Below are positions 8,037-16,187 of a stretch of 64,000 nucleotides of DNA, piece after piece. A program made the position numbers and the translations under genes. The notes below the pieces were generated by a model. That model ran no database searches. It was not told where the DNA came from and saw only the letters and a program-made list of their open reading frames with translations. Source of the DNA: an uncultured Mediterraneibacter sp. (GTDB taxonomy: Bacteria > Bacillota > Clostridia > Lachnospirales > Lachnospiraceae); contig CALWLJ010000007.1 of NCBI GenBank assembly GCA_944381495.1, positions 1-64,000 on the forward strand, read 5' to 3'. Within the stretch, counting starts at the first letter, position 1, and every line of letters begins with the position of its first letter.

Positions 8037-8618
8037 TTAACGTTTCATAGAAATTGCTTCAATCAGAACTACAATGCCGCCCAGCAGCAGATAGGCTGCG
8101 ATGATGTAATTCATGGCCAGTGCTGTTGTGAAGGGCAGCAGAAGAAAGATCACTGCCAGGATAATGTCAAGCACTCCGCCTACAGTCAGAAATCCTGTGT
8201 GCTGCATCCGGAAATACCGGAGTCTTGACCCGAAGGAGAGTTTCTGTGCTCCGCTGAATAGCAGCAGGAACGCCAGCATAAATGTGATCACTTCTACGGT
8301 CAGCGCCACAGGCATGAACAGAATCATGATACCGATCAGGATGTTGAGGATTCCTGTCACCAGCAGCATGCTGTCCCGGAAATAATAGGTCATAGATCCA
8401 TAAGAAACCAGATGGTATATTCCCATGATGATCATTGCCGCAGCGGCGACATATTGGATGACCGCAAAGATACGGATCGGGAATGCCACTGTCAGGATAC
8501 CGGCCGCGATCAGCAGCGCTGCAAGGATAAAGCAGGATATACGAACCTTTTTCCGTTTTTTGTTCCAGCTGTCGATCATTTCCTGTACATAATCAAAATC
8601 TGAATCAAACCATCTCAT
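8037..8618 (-). CDS. HdeD/DUF308-family membrane protein
   Basis: This 193-residue integral membrane protein has a soluble N-terminal stretch (1-27, basic at the end) followed by six predicted membrane helices in three similar pairs. That is the repeat layout of the HdeD/DUF308 family. HdeD in E. coli is linked to acid resistance, but the biochemical role is unknown and I do not extend it here. It starts MRWFDSDFDYVQEM with a GGGAGG site upstream and ends in a strong terminator, so it is a single-gene unit. Confidence 0.8.
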   Translation of the reverse strand: MRWFDSDFDYVQEMIDSWNKKRKKVRISCFILAALLIAAGILTVAFPIRIFAVIQYVAAAAMIIMGIYHLVSYGSMTYYFRDSMLLVTGILNILIGIMILFMPVALTVEVITFMLAFLLLFSGAQKLSFGSRLRYFRMQHTGFLTVGGVLDIILAVIFLLLPFTTALAMNYIIAAYLLLGGIVVLIEAISMKR

Positions 8619-8865
8619 ATAAATGCCTCCCTGATAAATTGGAAACTTTGTAAATATCTTTTATCATTTTATCTTACAGCAAGGGCTTCTAAAACTCTCC
8701 CCTTCTGATATTAGATAATATAGCTCGAATTATTAGCAGAGTAAAGAGGTGAGTGCTAAAAAGTTATCCTGAGCTGCTGTCTCCAGCCATATGACAGACA
8801 TTATGGCGGACGTCCGAGAGGGGCTGAACAATAACCAACGTCCAGGATCTGCAGTTAAGATTCAC

Positions 8866-8897
8866 TTGACATCAGAAGTTAATGTGATTACTATAAT
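8866..8897 (+). promoter_or_regulatory. Promoter of the thiT transcript
   Basis: A consensus TTGACA (8866-8871) is followed after 17 bp by TACTAT (8889-8894), which overlaps TATAAT (8892-8897, 20-bp spacing). It lies about 30 bp before the TPP aptamer. Confidence 0.65.
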
Positions 8898-8923
8898 ATC
8901 CGGACATAAATTTACATAAGATT

Positions 8924-9016
8924 GATGACAAGGGGAGCTTGTGTACAGGCTGAGAGGAAGTTGAGAACTTCGACCCACAACCTGATTTGGATAATGCCAA
9001 CGTAGGGATGCGTTTA
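8924..9016 (+). ncRNA. TPP (thiamine pyrophosphate) riboswitch
   Basis: The THI-box core is present: GGGGAGC near 8932, CTGAGA at 8950-8955, CCTGATTTGG at 8981-8990, then ATAATGCCAACGTAGGGA at 8991-9008. These are the conserved pyrimidine- and pyrophosphate-binding helices of the TPP aptamer. It lies about 60 bp upstream of thiT and should switch it off when thiamine pyrophosphate is plentiful. No clear intrinsic terminator is seen before the gene, so control may act on the ribosome site. Confidence 0.95.
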
Positions 9017-9074
9017 ATATAGGAAAGTCTTTTGCCTTCTTGTTTTCAGTCTTGAGAACAGGAGGAATTTTTTT

Positions 9075-9740
9075 ATGTTTGATTTTCTTGTAAACAGTGA
9101 AGGAGGCCTTACGACAGCAGGCTATGCGGTATGTGTGATCGCAGGGGTTATCCTGCTCGTGGCGGCTCTTGTCTTTGCCGGGAAGGTTTCCGAGAAGAAA
9201 AAGATGGGAACCAAGCAGCTTGTATTCTGCGCAGTTGCCATGGCGCTGGCATTCATCACTTCATATCTGAAGATCTATGAGATGCCGTGGGGCGGAAGCG
9301 TTACTCTCTGCAGCATGCTCTTTATCGTGCTCGTTGCAAACTGGTACGGCCCTAAGACAGGGATTATGGTAGGACTTGCCTATGGAATTCTTCAGTTCCT
9401 TCAGGAGCCTTTTGTGCTGTCTTTCTTCCAGGTGTGCTGTGATTATGTGCTGGCGTTCGCCGCGCTGGGACTGGCCGGATTCTTTGCAAAAAGCAAACAC
9501 GGTCTGGTGAAAGGCTATATTGTGGCTGTGATCGCCAGAGGCGCGTTCCATGCCCTGGGCGGATATCTCTACTGGATGGACTCTATGCCGGATAATTTTC
9601 CGCAGGCGCTGAGAAGTCTGTACCCGATCCTGTATAATTACAGCTACCTGTTGGTAGAGGCAGTGATCACGATCATCATCATCACTCTTCCGCCAGTGGC
9701 GGCAGGGCTGGCAAGAGTCAAAAGGATGGCGCTGGAGTAA
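9075..9740 (+). CDS. thiT: Thiamine ECF transporter substrate-binding subunit ThiT
   Basis: This 221-residue membrane protein is the S-component that binds thiamine and docks with a shared ECF energising module (not in this window). It has about six helices. The family-typical WGGSVTL stretch (about residue 71) and the region YGPKTGIMVGLAYGILQF are present, as is the GYLYWMDSMP loop that in ThiT contributes ligand contacts. It carries an extra N-terminal helix (1-40) compared with the shortest ThiT proteins. The TPP riboswitch directly upstream confirms the substrate. AGGAGG precedes the ATG. Confidence 0.95.
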   Translation: MFDFLVNSEGGLTTAGYAVCVIAGVILLVAALVFAGKVSEKKKMGTKQLVFCAVAMALAFITSYLKIYEMPWGGSVTLCSMLFIVLVANWYGPKTGIMVGLAYGILQFLQEPFVLSFFQVCCDYVLAFAALGLAGFFAKSKHGLVKGYIVAVIARGAFHALGGYLYWMDSMPDNFPQALRSLYPILYNYSYLLVEAVITIIIITLPPVAAGLARVKRMALE

Positions 9741-9822
9741 GGCAGGCTCCGTGCCGCGTATGTGTTATCTTCTTGTGTAAGATCAGATAAATATAGGTCG
9801 TGTTTCAGAAAGGTGGGATTGT

Positions 9823-10647
9823 ATGCAGCTGCAGGAATTATATGAGAAAATTGACCTTCAGCCGGAAGTGAAGGAAAAGCTGGAGGAGATAAGCGGTAAA
9901 GTTTCACTTAGCCGGTGGGAAACTTATCTGAAAGGTATGTCAGATCCGGAAACAGCGGAGGCATCCTATCAGGAGTTAAGCGCTGCCCTGCCTGAGGATC
10001 CGGGAAAATTTATCATGCTGTACTGTCAGCTGGAATGTGCCCGGAGGGCGGCGGACAGATATGCAGAGAAGGAGATACCGGAAAGCATTTTTGTTGACAC
10101 GATGAAATGTTTTTCGAGATTTCTGGATGAGTGTAAAAGAAAAAACGGACAGATGTATTTTGACCGAGGGTGGTGGACTTACCGCCAGATCAGTATGAGC
10201 CTGTTCCGTATCGGCGAACTGGAGTATGAACTGCAGCCCTTTAATGACAAAAACGCTATCGGGATCCATATTCCCTCAGACGCAGATCTGACGCCTTCGA
10301 AAGTGGATCTTTCGATGAAAGAGGCGGTGGGATTTATGGAAAAATATTATCCTGATCCGGCACGCGGCAGATTTATATGCGAGTCATGGCTTTTGTCTCC
10401 TGTGCTGAAAGAGCTATTGCCAGAGAACTCAAAGATCCTGGCATTTCAGAACCGTTTCGAGATTATTTCTGAAAACAGGGAGGACAGAGATTATATCGAA
10501 TGGGTGTTCCAGGCGACGCCGGGTACGGAGATCCGGCAGCTGCCGGAAAAGACCAGCCTGCAGAGAAATGTGAAGCGTCTCCTTCTGGAAGGCGGCAATG
10601 TGGGGGCAGCCTGCGGGATCATCAGATTTAGTGATATGGCTGTTTAG
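9823..10647 (+). CDS. GNAT-like acyltransferase-domain protein (DUF5596 type)
   Basis: This 274-residue cytoplasmic protein matches, as I recall the family, the two-part NAT_N/GNAT_C architecture formerly called DUF5596, found mostly in gut Clostridia. The N-terminal half is helical (1-115). The C-terminal half holds the conserved DRGWWTYRQISMSLFRIGELEYEL block (about 108-131) and the HIPSDADLT motif (about 149-157). The substrate is unknown, and acyltransferase activity is inferred from the fold only. It starts with a weak AAGGTGG ribosome site. Long inverted repeats follow its stop immediately. Confidence 0.7.
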   Translation: MQLQELYEKIDLQPEVKEKLEEISGKVSLSRWETYLKGMSDPETAEASYQELSAALPEDPGKFIMLYCQLECARRAADRYAEKEIPESIFVDTMKCFSRFLDECKRKNGQMYFDRGWWTYRQISMSLFRIGELEYELQPFNDKNAIGIHIPSDADLTPSKVDLSMKEAVGFMEKYYPDPARGRFICESWLLSPVLKELLPENSKILAFQNRFEIISENREDRDYIEWVFQATPGTEIRQLPEKTSLQRNVKRLLLEGGNVGAACGIIRFSDMAV

Positions 10648-10675
10648 TGCACTAATTTCGATGATTAAACATTCG

Positions 10676-10938
10676 AAAACAGCGGGATTTTCAAAACGTA
10701 TTCTGCGGGGAGGGAGATGGCATCCGGGCTCCGCTCCAGGGATATAAGTTGAACTACAAGGTTCCGGGGACAGACTAAATGCAAGGAATGGCGGTGAACA
10801 ACTCGCCTGCGGCTCAAACAATTTCACCGCCATTCCTAACGTCTCTCCCCGGAACCTCAAGTTCAACTAATATCCTTTCGAAGTCACCCGTCCGCCATCT
10901 CCCTTCCCGCAGAAAGGTTTTCAAAATCAGCTGTTTTT
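10676..10938. repeat. About 263-bp imperfect palindrome (arms of about 120 bp)
   Basis: Left arm 10676-10798 is matched by right arm 10823-10938 read in reverse complement. Shared blocks in order from the outside are AAAACAGC, ATTTTCAAAAC/GTTTTCAAAAT, TTCTGCGGG, AGGGAGATGGC, AGTTGAACT, AGGTTCCGGGGA and GGAATGGCGGTGAA. The loop is about 24 nt. Mismatches and small gaps are spread along the arms. No convincing gene lies in it. RNA from either strand would fold into one very long hairpin. Confidence 0.85.
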
Positions 10939-10987
10939 CTGGTCTGTTCATGACGGAAGTTAGTGGCTATACAGCCTGGAAACCAGA

Positions 10988-11034
10988 GGCGCGGCCTGGA
11001 AGTCTTACATATGGTAAGTTTTCCAAGCCGCGCC
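10988..11034. repeat. 47-nt hairpin
   Basis: GGCGCGGC (10988-10995) pairs with GCCGCGCC (11027-11034), then TGGAA with TTCCA and CTTAC with GTAAG around an ATATG loop. It sits between the two larger inverted repeats and may be part of the same composite element. Confidence 0.65.
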
Positions 11035-11071
11035 GATTTGTTTCTGCCTGTTCGGTTGTTTCCGGTATCCA

Positions 11072-11213
11072 GCTGTCAAGGCAGTGTGTTGTCACGAAGG
11101 CCCGTAGTGGAGCGACCGGCACTTAGGCCGCGTCCTTTGCGGCCTTACGTGTCCGCTGCGCTCCACTCCCGAGCGCAAGCGCGGCCGCCGTGACAACACA
11201 CTGCCTTGACAGC
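11072..11213. repeat. 142-bp nested inverted repeat with a perfect 25-bp outer stem
   Basis: The outer arms 11072-11096 and 11189-11213 are perfect reverse complements over 25 bp. Inside them AGTGGAGCG (11106-11114) pairs with CGCTCCACT (11159-11167). Innermost are AGGCCGC/GCGGCCT (11125-11131 with 11139-11145) and a separate GCGC-AA-GCGC hairpin near 11172-11182. This regular three-level nesting looks like a defined structural element rather than chance. It lies 115 bp before the HipA-like gene. Confidence 0.85.
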
Positions 11214-11328
11214 GGCCTTCCTGAAACAAATGAACAAATGAACTGCCATCATGATGCTCTGTCTGTGGCATTCCGGATGGGATTATGATAGAATGAGTTG
11301 AACGGAACAGCAGATTGGAGGGTGAGCA

Positions 11329-12597
11329 ATGCCAAATGAGGATATATATGGTGAATATCATATAGACGGCGGCGAAAATGCCGGCCTTTTTGTCCTGAAG
11401 CACAAGGATCTGGATGTGGCTATGGTCCAGATGGATGTCATGACCGGGGCGTTGGAGACAGTGGTCGCTGTATATCTTCCGGAAGAGATGCCGCCCGGTA
11501 TCCGCAGAGACGGCAGAAATCTCAGGGACTGGTGGAAACTCCGCGGCATCCCGGACTCCCGCGCAGGGTTCCGTCAGGTGCTGGACTGCCTGGATGAGCC
11601 TACAGGACAGTCACTGATGCTTGCTTCTTATGGGCTGAGTCTGACAGATCATTACTGGATGCAGCCGCTGGGGCAGGAACTGTACTGGAAGGATCTGAAC
11701 TTTTATGACAATGATTTTTCCGATGATCTTGGAAATCTGCTGACAGATTCTGCTGAGGCGGGGGCAGAAGATAAGTATGAGCCTGTGAAAATATCTGTTT
11801 ACTCGCCTGCCTCTTCGGTCAACGGCGATATGAAAAAGAAGTGGGTGATACGCGGCGGATCAAGATACCTGATGAAGGTAAGCACAGGCTGTTACGGGCA
11901 GCAGGCGGTTAATGAGTTTATTGCCGGCATGCTTCACAAAAGGCTTGGATGGACAAACTATGTAACGTATAAAGTGGAAAAGGTGCGGACAGCTGACGGA
12001 GAGGCTGTCGCTTCCCTCAGTCCCCTTTTTACATCTGCAAAGCTGGAATTTGTATCTGCCTATCAACTGCTTAAGGATCATAAGGTGCCGAATGAAAGCT
12101 CTTTGTTTCATGAATTGATAAGGCAGGCAGAGTTCTGGGGGGCAGATGCCGATATGGTAAGGAGACAGCTGGAGTATACGATACTTGTGGATTTTATTCT
12201 GTCAAATACAGACAGGCACCTGAACAATATGGGTTTTCTGTATGATTCGGAGGAACGCAGGATCGTCAAAATGGCTCCTGTCTTTGATTCGGGAAATTCC
12301 CTGTTCTTTGACAGAGAAGTGATTCCACATGGAGACAGTCTTCTGGATATCCGGGTGAACTCATTTTGTAAAAGGGAAGTGGATATGCTTCGATATGTGG
12401 AAGAAGAAATGATATCAGAATGGGATCTGGACAAACTGGACGGCTTTTCTGATGAGGCATATATTTCTCTGACAGAATATACCGGTATGCCGCAGCAGCG
12501 GGCGCGAGAGATTGCTGAGACAATTGAGGAAAAGATAGAGTATCTCAGGAAATTCTCTGCCGGGAAAAAGATCTGGAAACGGGTGAAGTACTGGTAG
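11329..12597 (+). CDS. HipA-like serine/threonine kinase-fold protein
   Basis: This 422-residue protein has the C-terminal catalytic signature of HipA-type kinases: NTDRHLNN (catalytic Asp295) and the metal-binding APVFDSGNSLF (Asp320). The ATP-binding part is probably around 165-200, with IRGGSRYLMKVS (Lys). The N-terminal 140 residues do not look like the HipA N-1 domain. HipA relatives phosphorylate a protein or tRNA synthetase and are often toxins, but the target here is unknown. No HipB-like helix-turn-helix gene precedes it; instead a small gene follows 20 bp downstream. A GGAGGG ribosome site precedes the ATG. Confidence 0.8.
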   Translation: MPNEDIYGEYHIDGGENAGLFVLKHKDLDVAMVQMDVMTGALETVVAVYLPEEMPPGIRRDGRNLRDWWKLRGIPDSRAGFRQVLDCLDEPTGQSLMLASYGLSLTDHYWMQPLGQELYWKDLNFYDNDFSDDLGNLLTDSAEAGAEDKYEPVKISVYSPASSVNGDMKKKWVIRGGSRYLMKVSTGCYGQQAVNEFIAGMLHKRLGWTNYVTYKVEKVRTADGEAVASLSPLFTSAKLEFVSAYQLLKDHKVPNESSLFHELIRQAEFWGADADMVRRQLEYTILVDFILSNTDRHLNNMGFLYDSEERRIVKMAPVFDSGNSLFFDREVIPHGDSLLDIRVNSFCKREVDMLRYVEEEMISEWDLDKLDGFSDEAYISLTEYTGMPQQRAREIAETIEEKIEYLRKFSAGKKIWKRVKYW

Positions 12598-12617
12598 GGA
12601 CAAAAGGAGGTGTCGGG

Positions 12618-12902
12618 ATGACGGAGATGAGACAGGAAGGGGAAATGCTTTATATAGGAAAGGAACCTCAGCTGATTGTCGACCTGAAGACCCAGGAGAA
12701 CTATATCAGGACAGCTGACAGGATGATTGCCTATCGAACAGCTGTGGAGCTCAGTCCGGATCTCCTGAAGGGAAAGCGGCCGAATGTGTTGGAGACTGCG
12801 CTGGACTATCATTACAACAAGGCATGCCGGGTCGCAGAGGCTGTGGAGATCGCAGAAGCCTATCGGGAGAAGGCTAACACAACAGTCCGGGAGTTCCGGT
12901 GA
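12618..12902 (+). CDS. Small protein paired with the HipA-like kinase
   Basis: This 94-residue, probably helical and acidic/basic mixed protein begins 20 bp after the HipA-like gene with a strong AAAGGAGG site. That suggests one transcript and matched function. I recognise no family. It has no helix-turn-helix pattern that I can see, so it is not an obvious HipB-type antitoxin. A role as partner, regulator or substrate of the kinase is inference from position only. Confidence 0.6.
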   Translation: MTEMRQEGEMLYIGKEPQLIVDLKTQENYIRTADRMIAYRTAVELSPDLLKGKRPNVLETALDYHYNKACRVAEAVEIAEAYREKANTTVREFR

Positions 12903-12921
12903 AATACAACAGGAGAAAATT

Positions 12922-13881
12922 ATGGAATATTCAGAGATAAAATATGTAAAAAATCCCGTATCACGTATCTTCTACGGGACCGCATCGGAGCCGTTTATGA
13001 GCGGCGGGGACGGAACAGAGCTTTTTGACGCTGTCTATGCTATGGGGATCAATGCCTTTGATACGGCGCGGGTCTACCAGGGAGCGGAAAAGTCACTGGG
13101 CAGCTGGATTGAAAAAAGGGGAATCCGGGATAAAGTGGTGATTCTTTCAAAATGCGGGCATCCCACGCCGCTTGGAAGAAAACGGGTAAATGAGAAGGCT
13201 ATGCGAAAGGATTTTGAGACGTCTTCCAGATATCTCAGGACGGACTATATTGATATCTATCTTCTTCATCGGGATAATCCGGAAGTGGATGCGGGGGAAG
13301 TCGTTGAGATCTTTAACGCCATGCACGCGGAGGGCAAGATTGGAGCCTTCGGCGGATCCAACTGGACGCATGAGCGGATCATGCAGGCAAATGAATACGC
13401 CTATAAACACGATCTGATTCCTTTCACAGTATCCAGTCCTAATTTCGGGCTGGCGGATCAGGTCAGGGATCCCTGGGGCGGAGGCTGCGTCACCATATCA
13501 GGCCCGGCGAATAAAGAGGCGAGAGAATGGTATCGGAAGACGGATATGCCGGTGATCGCCTACTCCAGTCTGGGGCATGGATTCTTTTCGGGAAGGCTGA
13601 AGAGCAGCTGCCCGGACGAGGCCAGGAAACTGCTATCAAAGGAAGCGGTGAAAGGATATGTCTGTCCGGAGAATTTTGAGCGGCTCAGGCGATGTGAAGA
13701 GCTGGCGGAAGAGAAAAACTGTACCGTGCCTCAGATTGCCATGGCATGGATCTATGGACAGAAGCTTAATACATTTGCAGTGGTCAGCTCTTCCAGCGCT
13801 GAAAGAATGAAGGAGAATATCCAGGCGCTGGAGATCCGGCTGACGGAGGAAGAGCTCCGCCGGCTGGATCTGGAAGCATAA
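12922..13881 (+). CDS. Aldo/keto reductase
   Basis: This 319-residue NAD(P)H-dependent oxidoreductase of the aldo/keto reductase superfamily has a TIM barrel. The catalytic tetrad can be placed: Asp and Tyr in FDTARVYQGAEKSLG (about 46-60), Lys in VVILSKCGH (about 80) and His in YLLHRDN (about 116). The C-terminal VSSSSAERMKEN cofactor-phosphate loop is present. The start was set at 12922, with AGGAG 7 bp upstream, rather than the overlapping longer frame. Substrate unknown. It follows the HipA-like pair by 19 bp, so it may be co-transcribed. Confidence 0.9.
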   Translation: MEYSEIKYVKNPVSRIFYGTASEPFMSGGDGTELFDAVYAMGINAFDTARVYQGAEKSLGSWIEKRGIRDKVVILSKCGHPTPLGRKRVNEKAMRKDFETSSRYLRTDYIDIYLLHRDNPEVDAGEVVEIFNAMHAEGKIGAFGGSNWTHERIMQANEYAYKHDLIPFTVSSPNFGLADQVRDPWGGGCVTISGPANKEAREWYRKTDMPVIAYSSLGHGFFSGRLKSSCPDEARKLLSKEAVKGYVCPENFERLRRCEELAEEKNCTVPQIAMAWIYGQKLNTFAVVSSSSAERMKENIQALEIRLTEEELRRLDLEA

Positions 13882-13950
13882 ATGAAAATGGAAGACAGGT
13901 CTTCATGTTTGTGTATACATATATATCCTGTTGAAGCAGGCTTTGGCGGG

Positions 13951-13988
13951 ACGGATCGTATCTGTGATGATATCAGATCCGTCTTTTT
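13951..13988 (+). terminator. Terminator after the aldo/keto reductase gene
   Basis: ACGGATC (13951-13957) pairs with GATCCGT (13976-13982), with an inner TATC/GATA pairing, followed by CTTTTTG. It overlaps the last codons of the convergent esterase gene. Confidence 0.7.
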
Positions 13989-14701
13989 GCGCCTTTATAA
14001 GCATCTGTCCTTGGAATCCAGTCAAGGAAACGTTCCACGGCAAGATCCCAGAATCTCCATTCATGTTCGTATCCCGGTTCACTGACCCAGGTATAGTCTA
14101 TCTTGTTTTCATCCAGGTGCCGAATGAAGGTCTGATTATTTTTATACAGAAAATCATCTTCTCCGCATGTAATGTAGAGTGCGGGACAGCATTTCGGGGA
14201 GAGAGGGATGTCCGACAGATCGTATTCCTTCAGTTCCGGTACGCCCACGGCGGCAGAAAAGGCTCCGATCGCTCTGTATTTCTCCGGATTCTTCAGGCCG
14301 TGGTACAGAGCGCCGAAACCGCCCATGGAAAGGCCGGCGATATAAGTATCTTCCGGACGGGATGAGATGGGAAATGTATTGGTTATGAATTCCGGAAGTT
14401 CTGTCTCGATAAAATCATAAAAAAGATCTTCTCCCCAGTTCAGATAAAACTTGTTTTCCCCTGAGATCATGACTACGGCGATCTGCCGCTCTTCGGCGTA
14501 TCTTTCCAGATTGGTATACCCGCACCACTGCTGATGATTATTCCCCATGCCATGCAGCAGGTACAGCACCGGATAGGGGTGAGGATATACATGATGGGCG
14601 TCTTTTGTACATCCGGGAATCGTTACGGTGGGGAGGACGATCGTCATGTCCACGGTCCGGTGTAAAATGTAGGATATTACGTTGCATTGTATTCTTGCCA
14701 T
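13973..14701 (-). CDS. Esterase (putative esterase / FrmB-like alpha/beta hydrolase)
   Basis: This 242-residue alpha/beta hydrolase is of the putative-esterase family (acetyl esterase/FrmB-like). The nucleophile elbow GLSMGGFGA lies at about residue 120, an oxyanion-type LLHGMGNNHQQW segment at about 48-59, and the catalytic His is probably in GYEHEWRFWD near 210. Related proteins deacetylate xylo-oligosaccharides or hydrolyse S-formylglutathione; the substrate here is not evident. The start at 14701 has AAGGAG 10 bp upstream. The longer frame to 14761 lacks a ribosome site. No signal peptide, so cytoplasmic. Confidence 0.85.
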   Translation of the reverse strand: MARIQCNVISYILHRTVDMTIVLPTVTIPGCTKDAHHVYPHPYPVLYLLHGMGNNHQQWCGYTNLERYAEERQIAVVMISGENKFYLNWGEDLFYDFIETELPEFITNTFPISSRPEDTYIAGLSMGGFGALYHGLKNPEKYRAIGAFSAAVGVPELKEYDLSDIPLSPKCCPALYITCGEDDFLYKNNQTFIRHLDENKIDYTWVSEPGYEHEWRFWDLAVERFLDWIPRTDAYKGAKRRI

Positions 14702-15092
14702 CTGTTCAGCACTCCTTTTTGTTAGAAATAGTTTGTGGAAAAGAAAATAGATAACATCCACGTAGTTATATGGTATCGTTTCTGTTCATTTGTTCTCAGA
14801 TATCCGTTATGGCTGGATACCGAGACACGTCTGGACAGTAATATTGTACCATATGTCAGATGGGGCGGAGAAGATTTTATTCTTGAATAATTAATATATG
14901 TGTGTTAATATAAATGCAAAGCATATTTTCTACATGTTCATATGGGAATTGTGTCCCTGAATCTTTAGACAAATCTAAACGGTTTTTTGAAAACCGCCAG
15001 TTCGGAAAATTCATGCTTTTATTCACTTTTCATAGAAGCAGGAATTTCCGGAGGGCGGGAATTTCCTGTATTTACTCAAGAAGGAGGTATTC
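14702..15092. other. Intergenic region between divergent esterase and PD-(D/E)XK genes
   Basis: No gene is seen in this 391-bp stretch. It holds a small hairpin CGGTTTT-TTG-AAAACCG (14980-14996) and, just before the next gene, an imperfect hairpin with CAGGAATTTCC and GGGAATTTCCTG arms (about 15050-15074). Promoters for both flanking genes should lie here, but I could not place them with confidence. Confidence 0.5.
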
Positions 15093-15992
15093 ATGCAGGA
15101 AGATTCAAAGAGAAAAACTGTAAGATGGCATCAGGCGTTTTATGCAGGGATGCAGATTGAGTTGAATGAGGACGCTGATAGACTCGAGTTTGCCCAGGAG
15201 CTGATATTAGGCAACGAGCCGGTGAGGTTGGACATGCTGGTGATTAAAAACGAGGATGATATGCCGACCAGCAAAAGTATCGGGCAAATATTTCGAAAGT
15301 ATAATATACTTGAATACAAGAGCCCGGGAGATTCTCTGTCAATAGATGATTTTTATAAAAGCTTCGGATACTTATATCTTTATAAAGCTATTACAGGAAA
15401 TGTCGATGAAGTTCAAATCACAGAAATGACACTTACATTTGTATGCAGCCGATATCCGCGAAAACTGATCGGCCACTTGAAGAGTGTGAGGAAATATTGT
15501 GTGGAGGAAAAGGAGCCGGGAATTTATCTGGTGAGCGGGGCGATCATTCCTGTACAGATTGTTCTGACAAAGGCACTTCTGAGATCAAATTATTTTTGGC
15601 TGACCAGTCTGTCGGACGATCTTGATAATTTTCAGGAGATTGAGGAAATACTGAAAAGCTATGAGCCGCATAAATCGGATACAAAATATAGAACAGTGAT
15701 GGACGCAATAGTAAAAGCAAATTGGAAGAAGTTTACGGAGGTGCATAAAACTATGTGTGATGCTTTGGAAGAACTGATGAAGGAAGAACTGGATCAGAGA
15801 GCGGCCGAGGGAAGGACAGAGGGAAAAGCGGAATCCATCCTTGAACTTTTGTCAGATCTGGGTGAGGTCTCTCTTCAGCTGAGCAACAGGATCATGAAAG
15901 AGGATAACGCAGAAATTCTCAGTAAGTGGCTGCGGCTGGCGGCAAAAGCGGAGAGTGTTGAGGCGTTTGAAAAACAGATAGGCGATTTGTAA
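15093..15992 (+). CDS. PD-(D/E)XK nuclease-like protein (Rpn/transposase-nuclease type)
   Basis: This 299-residue protein of the PD-(D/E)XK superfamily belongs to the group often annotated as Rpn family or PDDEXK transposase. The nuclease core is RLDMLVIKN (Asp at about 47) followed by ILEYKSPGD (Glu-Tyr-Lys at about 71-74), the D-ExK pattern. The C-terminal part has the usual charged helical tail with EGRTEGKAESILELL. Rpn relatives cut DNA and promote RecA-independent recombination, but chromosomal copies are often orphan. AAGGAGG precedes the ATG. A second, different member is at 46127-46981. Confidence 0.8.
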   Translation: MQEDSKRKTVRWHQAFYAGMQIELNEDADRLEFAQELILGNEPVRLDMLVIKNEDDMPTSKSIGQIFRKYNILEYKSPGDSLSIDDFYKSFGYLYLYKAITGNVDEVQITEMTLTFVCSRYPRKLIGHLKSVRKYCVEEKEPGIYLVSGAIIPVQIVLTKALLRSNYFWLTSLSDDLDNFQEIEEILKSYEPHKSDTKYRTVMDAIVKANWKKFTEVHKTMCDALEELMKEELDQRAAEGRTEGKAESILELLSDLGEVSLQLSNRIMKEDNAEILSKWLRLAAKAESVEAFEKQIGDL

Positions 15993-16059
15993 TGAAGAAG
16001 AGAAATTATACAGATAGAATATGATTCACGCTTTTGAAGAATGTGAGCGGTAAATAAGG

Positions 16060-16091
16060 AATCCTGTCGTGGTAACATGGCAGGATTTTTG
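16060..16091 (+). terminator. Terminator after the PD-(D/E)XK gene
   Basis: AATCCTG (16060-16066) pairs with CAGGAT (16081-16086), followed by a T-run to 16091. Confidence 0.75.
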
Positions 16092-16114
16092 CTAAGAAAT
16101 TTTTAAGATTTATG

Positions 16115-16143
16115 TTGAGGTTTTCTTAACCCCTCTCTATTAT
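16115..16143 (+). promoter_or_regulatory. Promoter of the OmpR-type two-component system
   Basis: TTGAGG (16115-16120), 17 bp, TATTAT (16138-16143). The surrounding TTTTTAAG and TTTTCTTAAC words, near one helical turn apart, could be binding sites for the response regulator itself. Confidence 0.55.
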
Positions 16144-16187
16144 GGTAAGTATGAAAACAAAAGCAGAGCAGAAAGAGGGGATATAAG

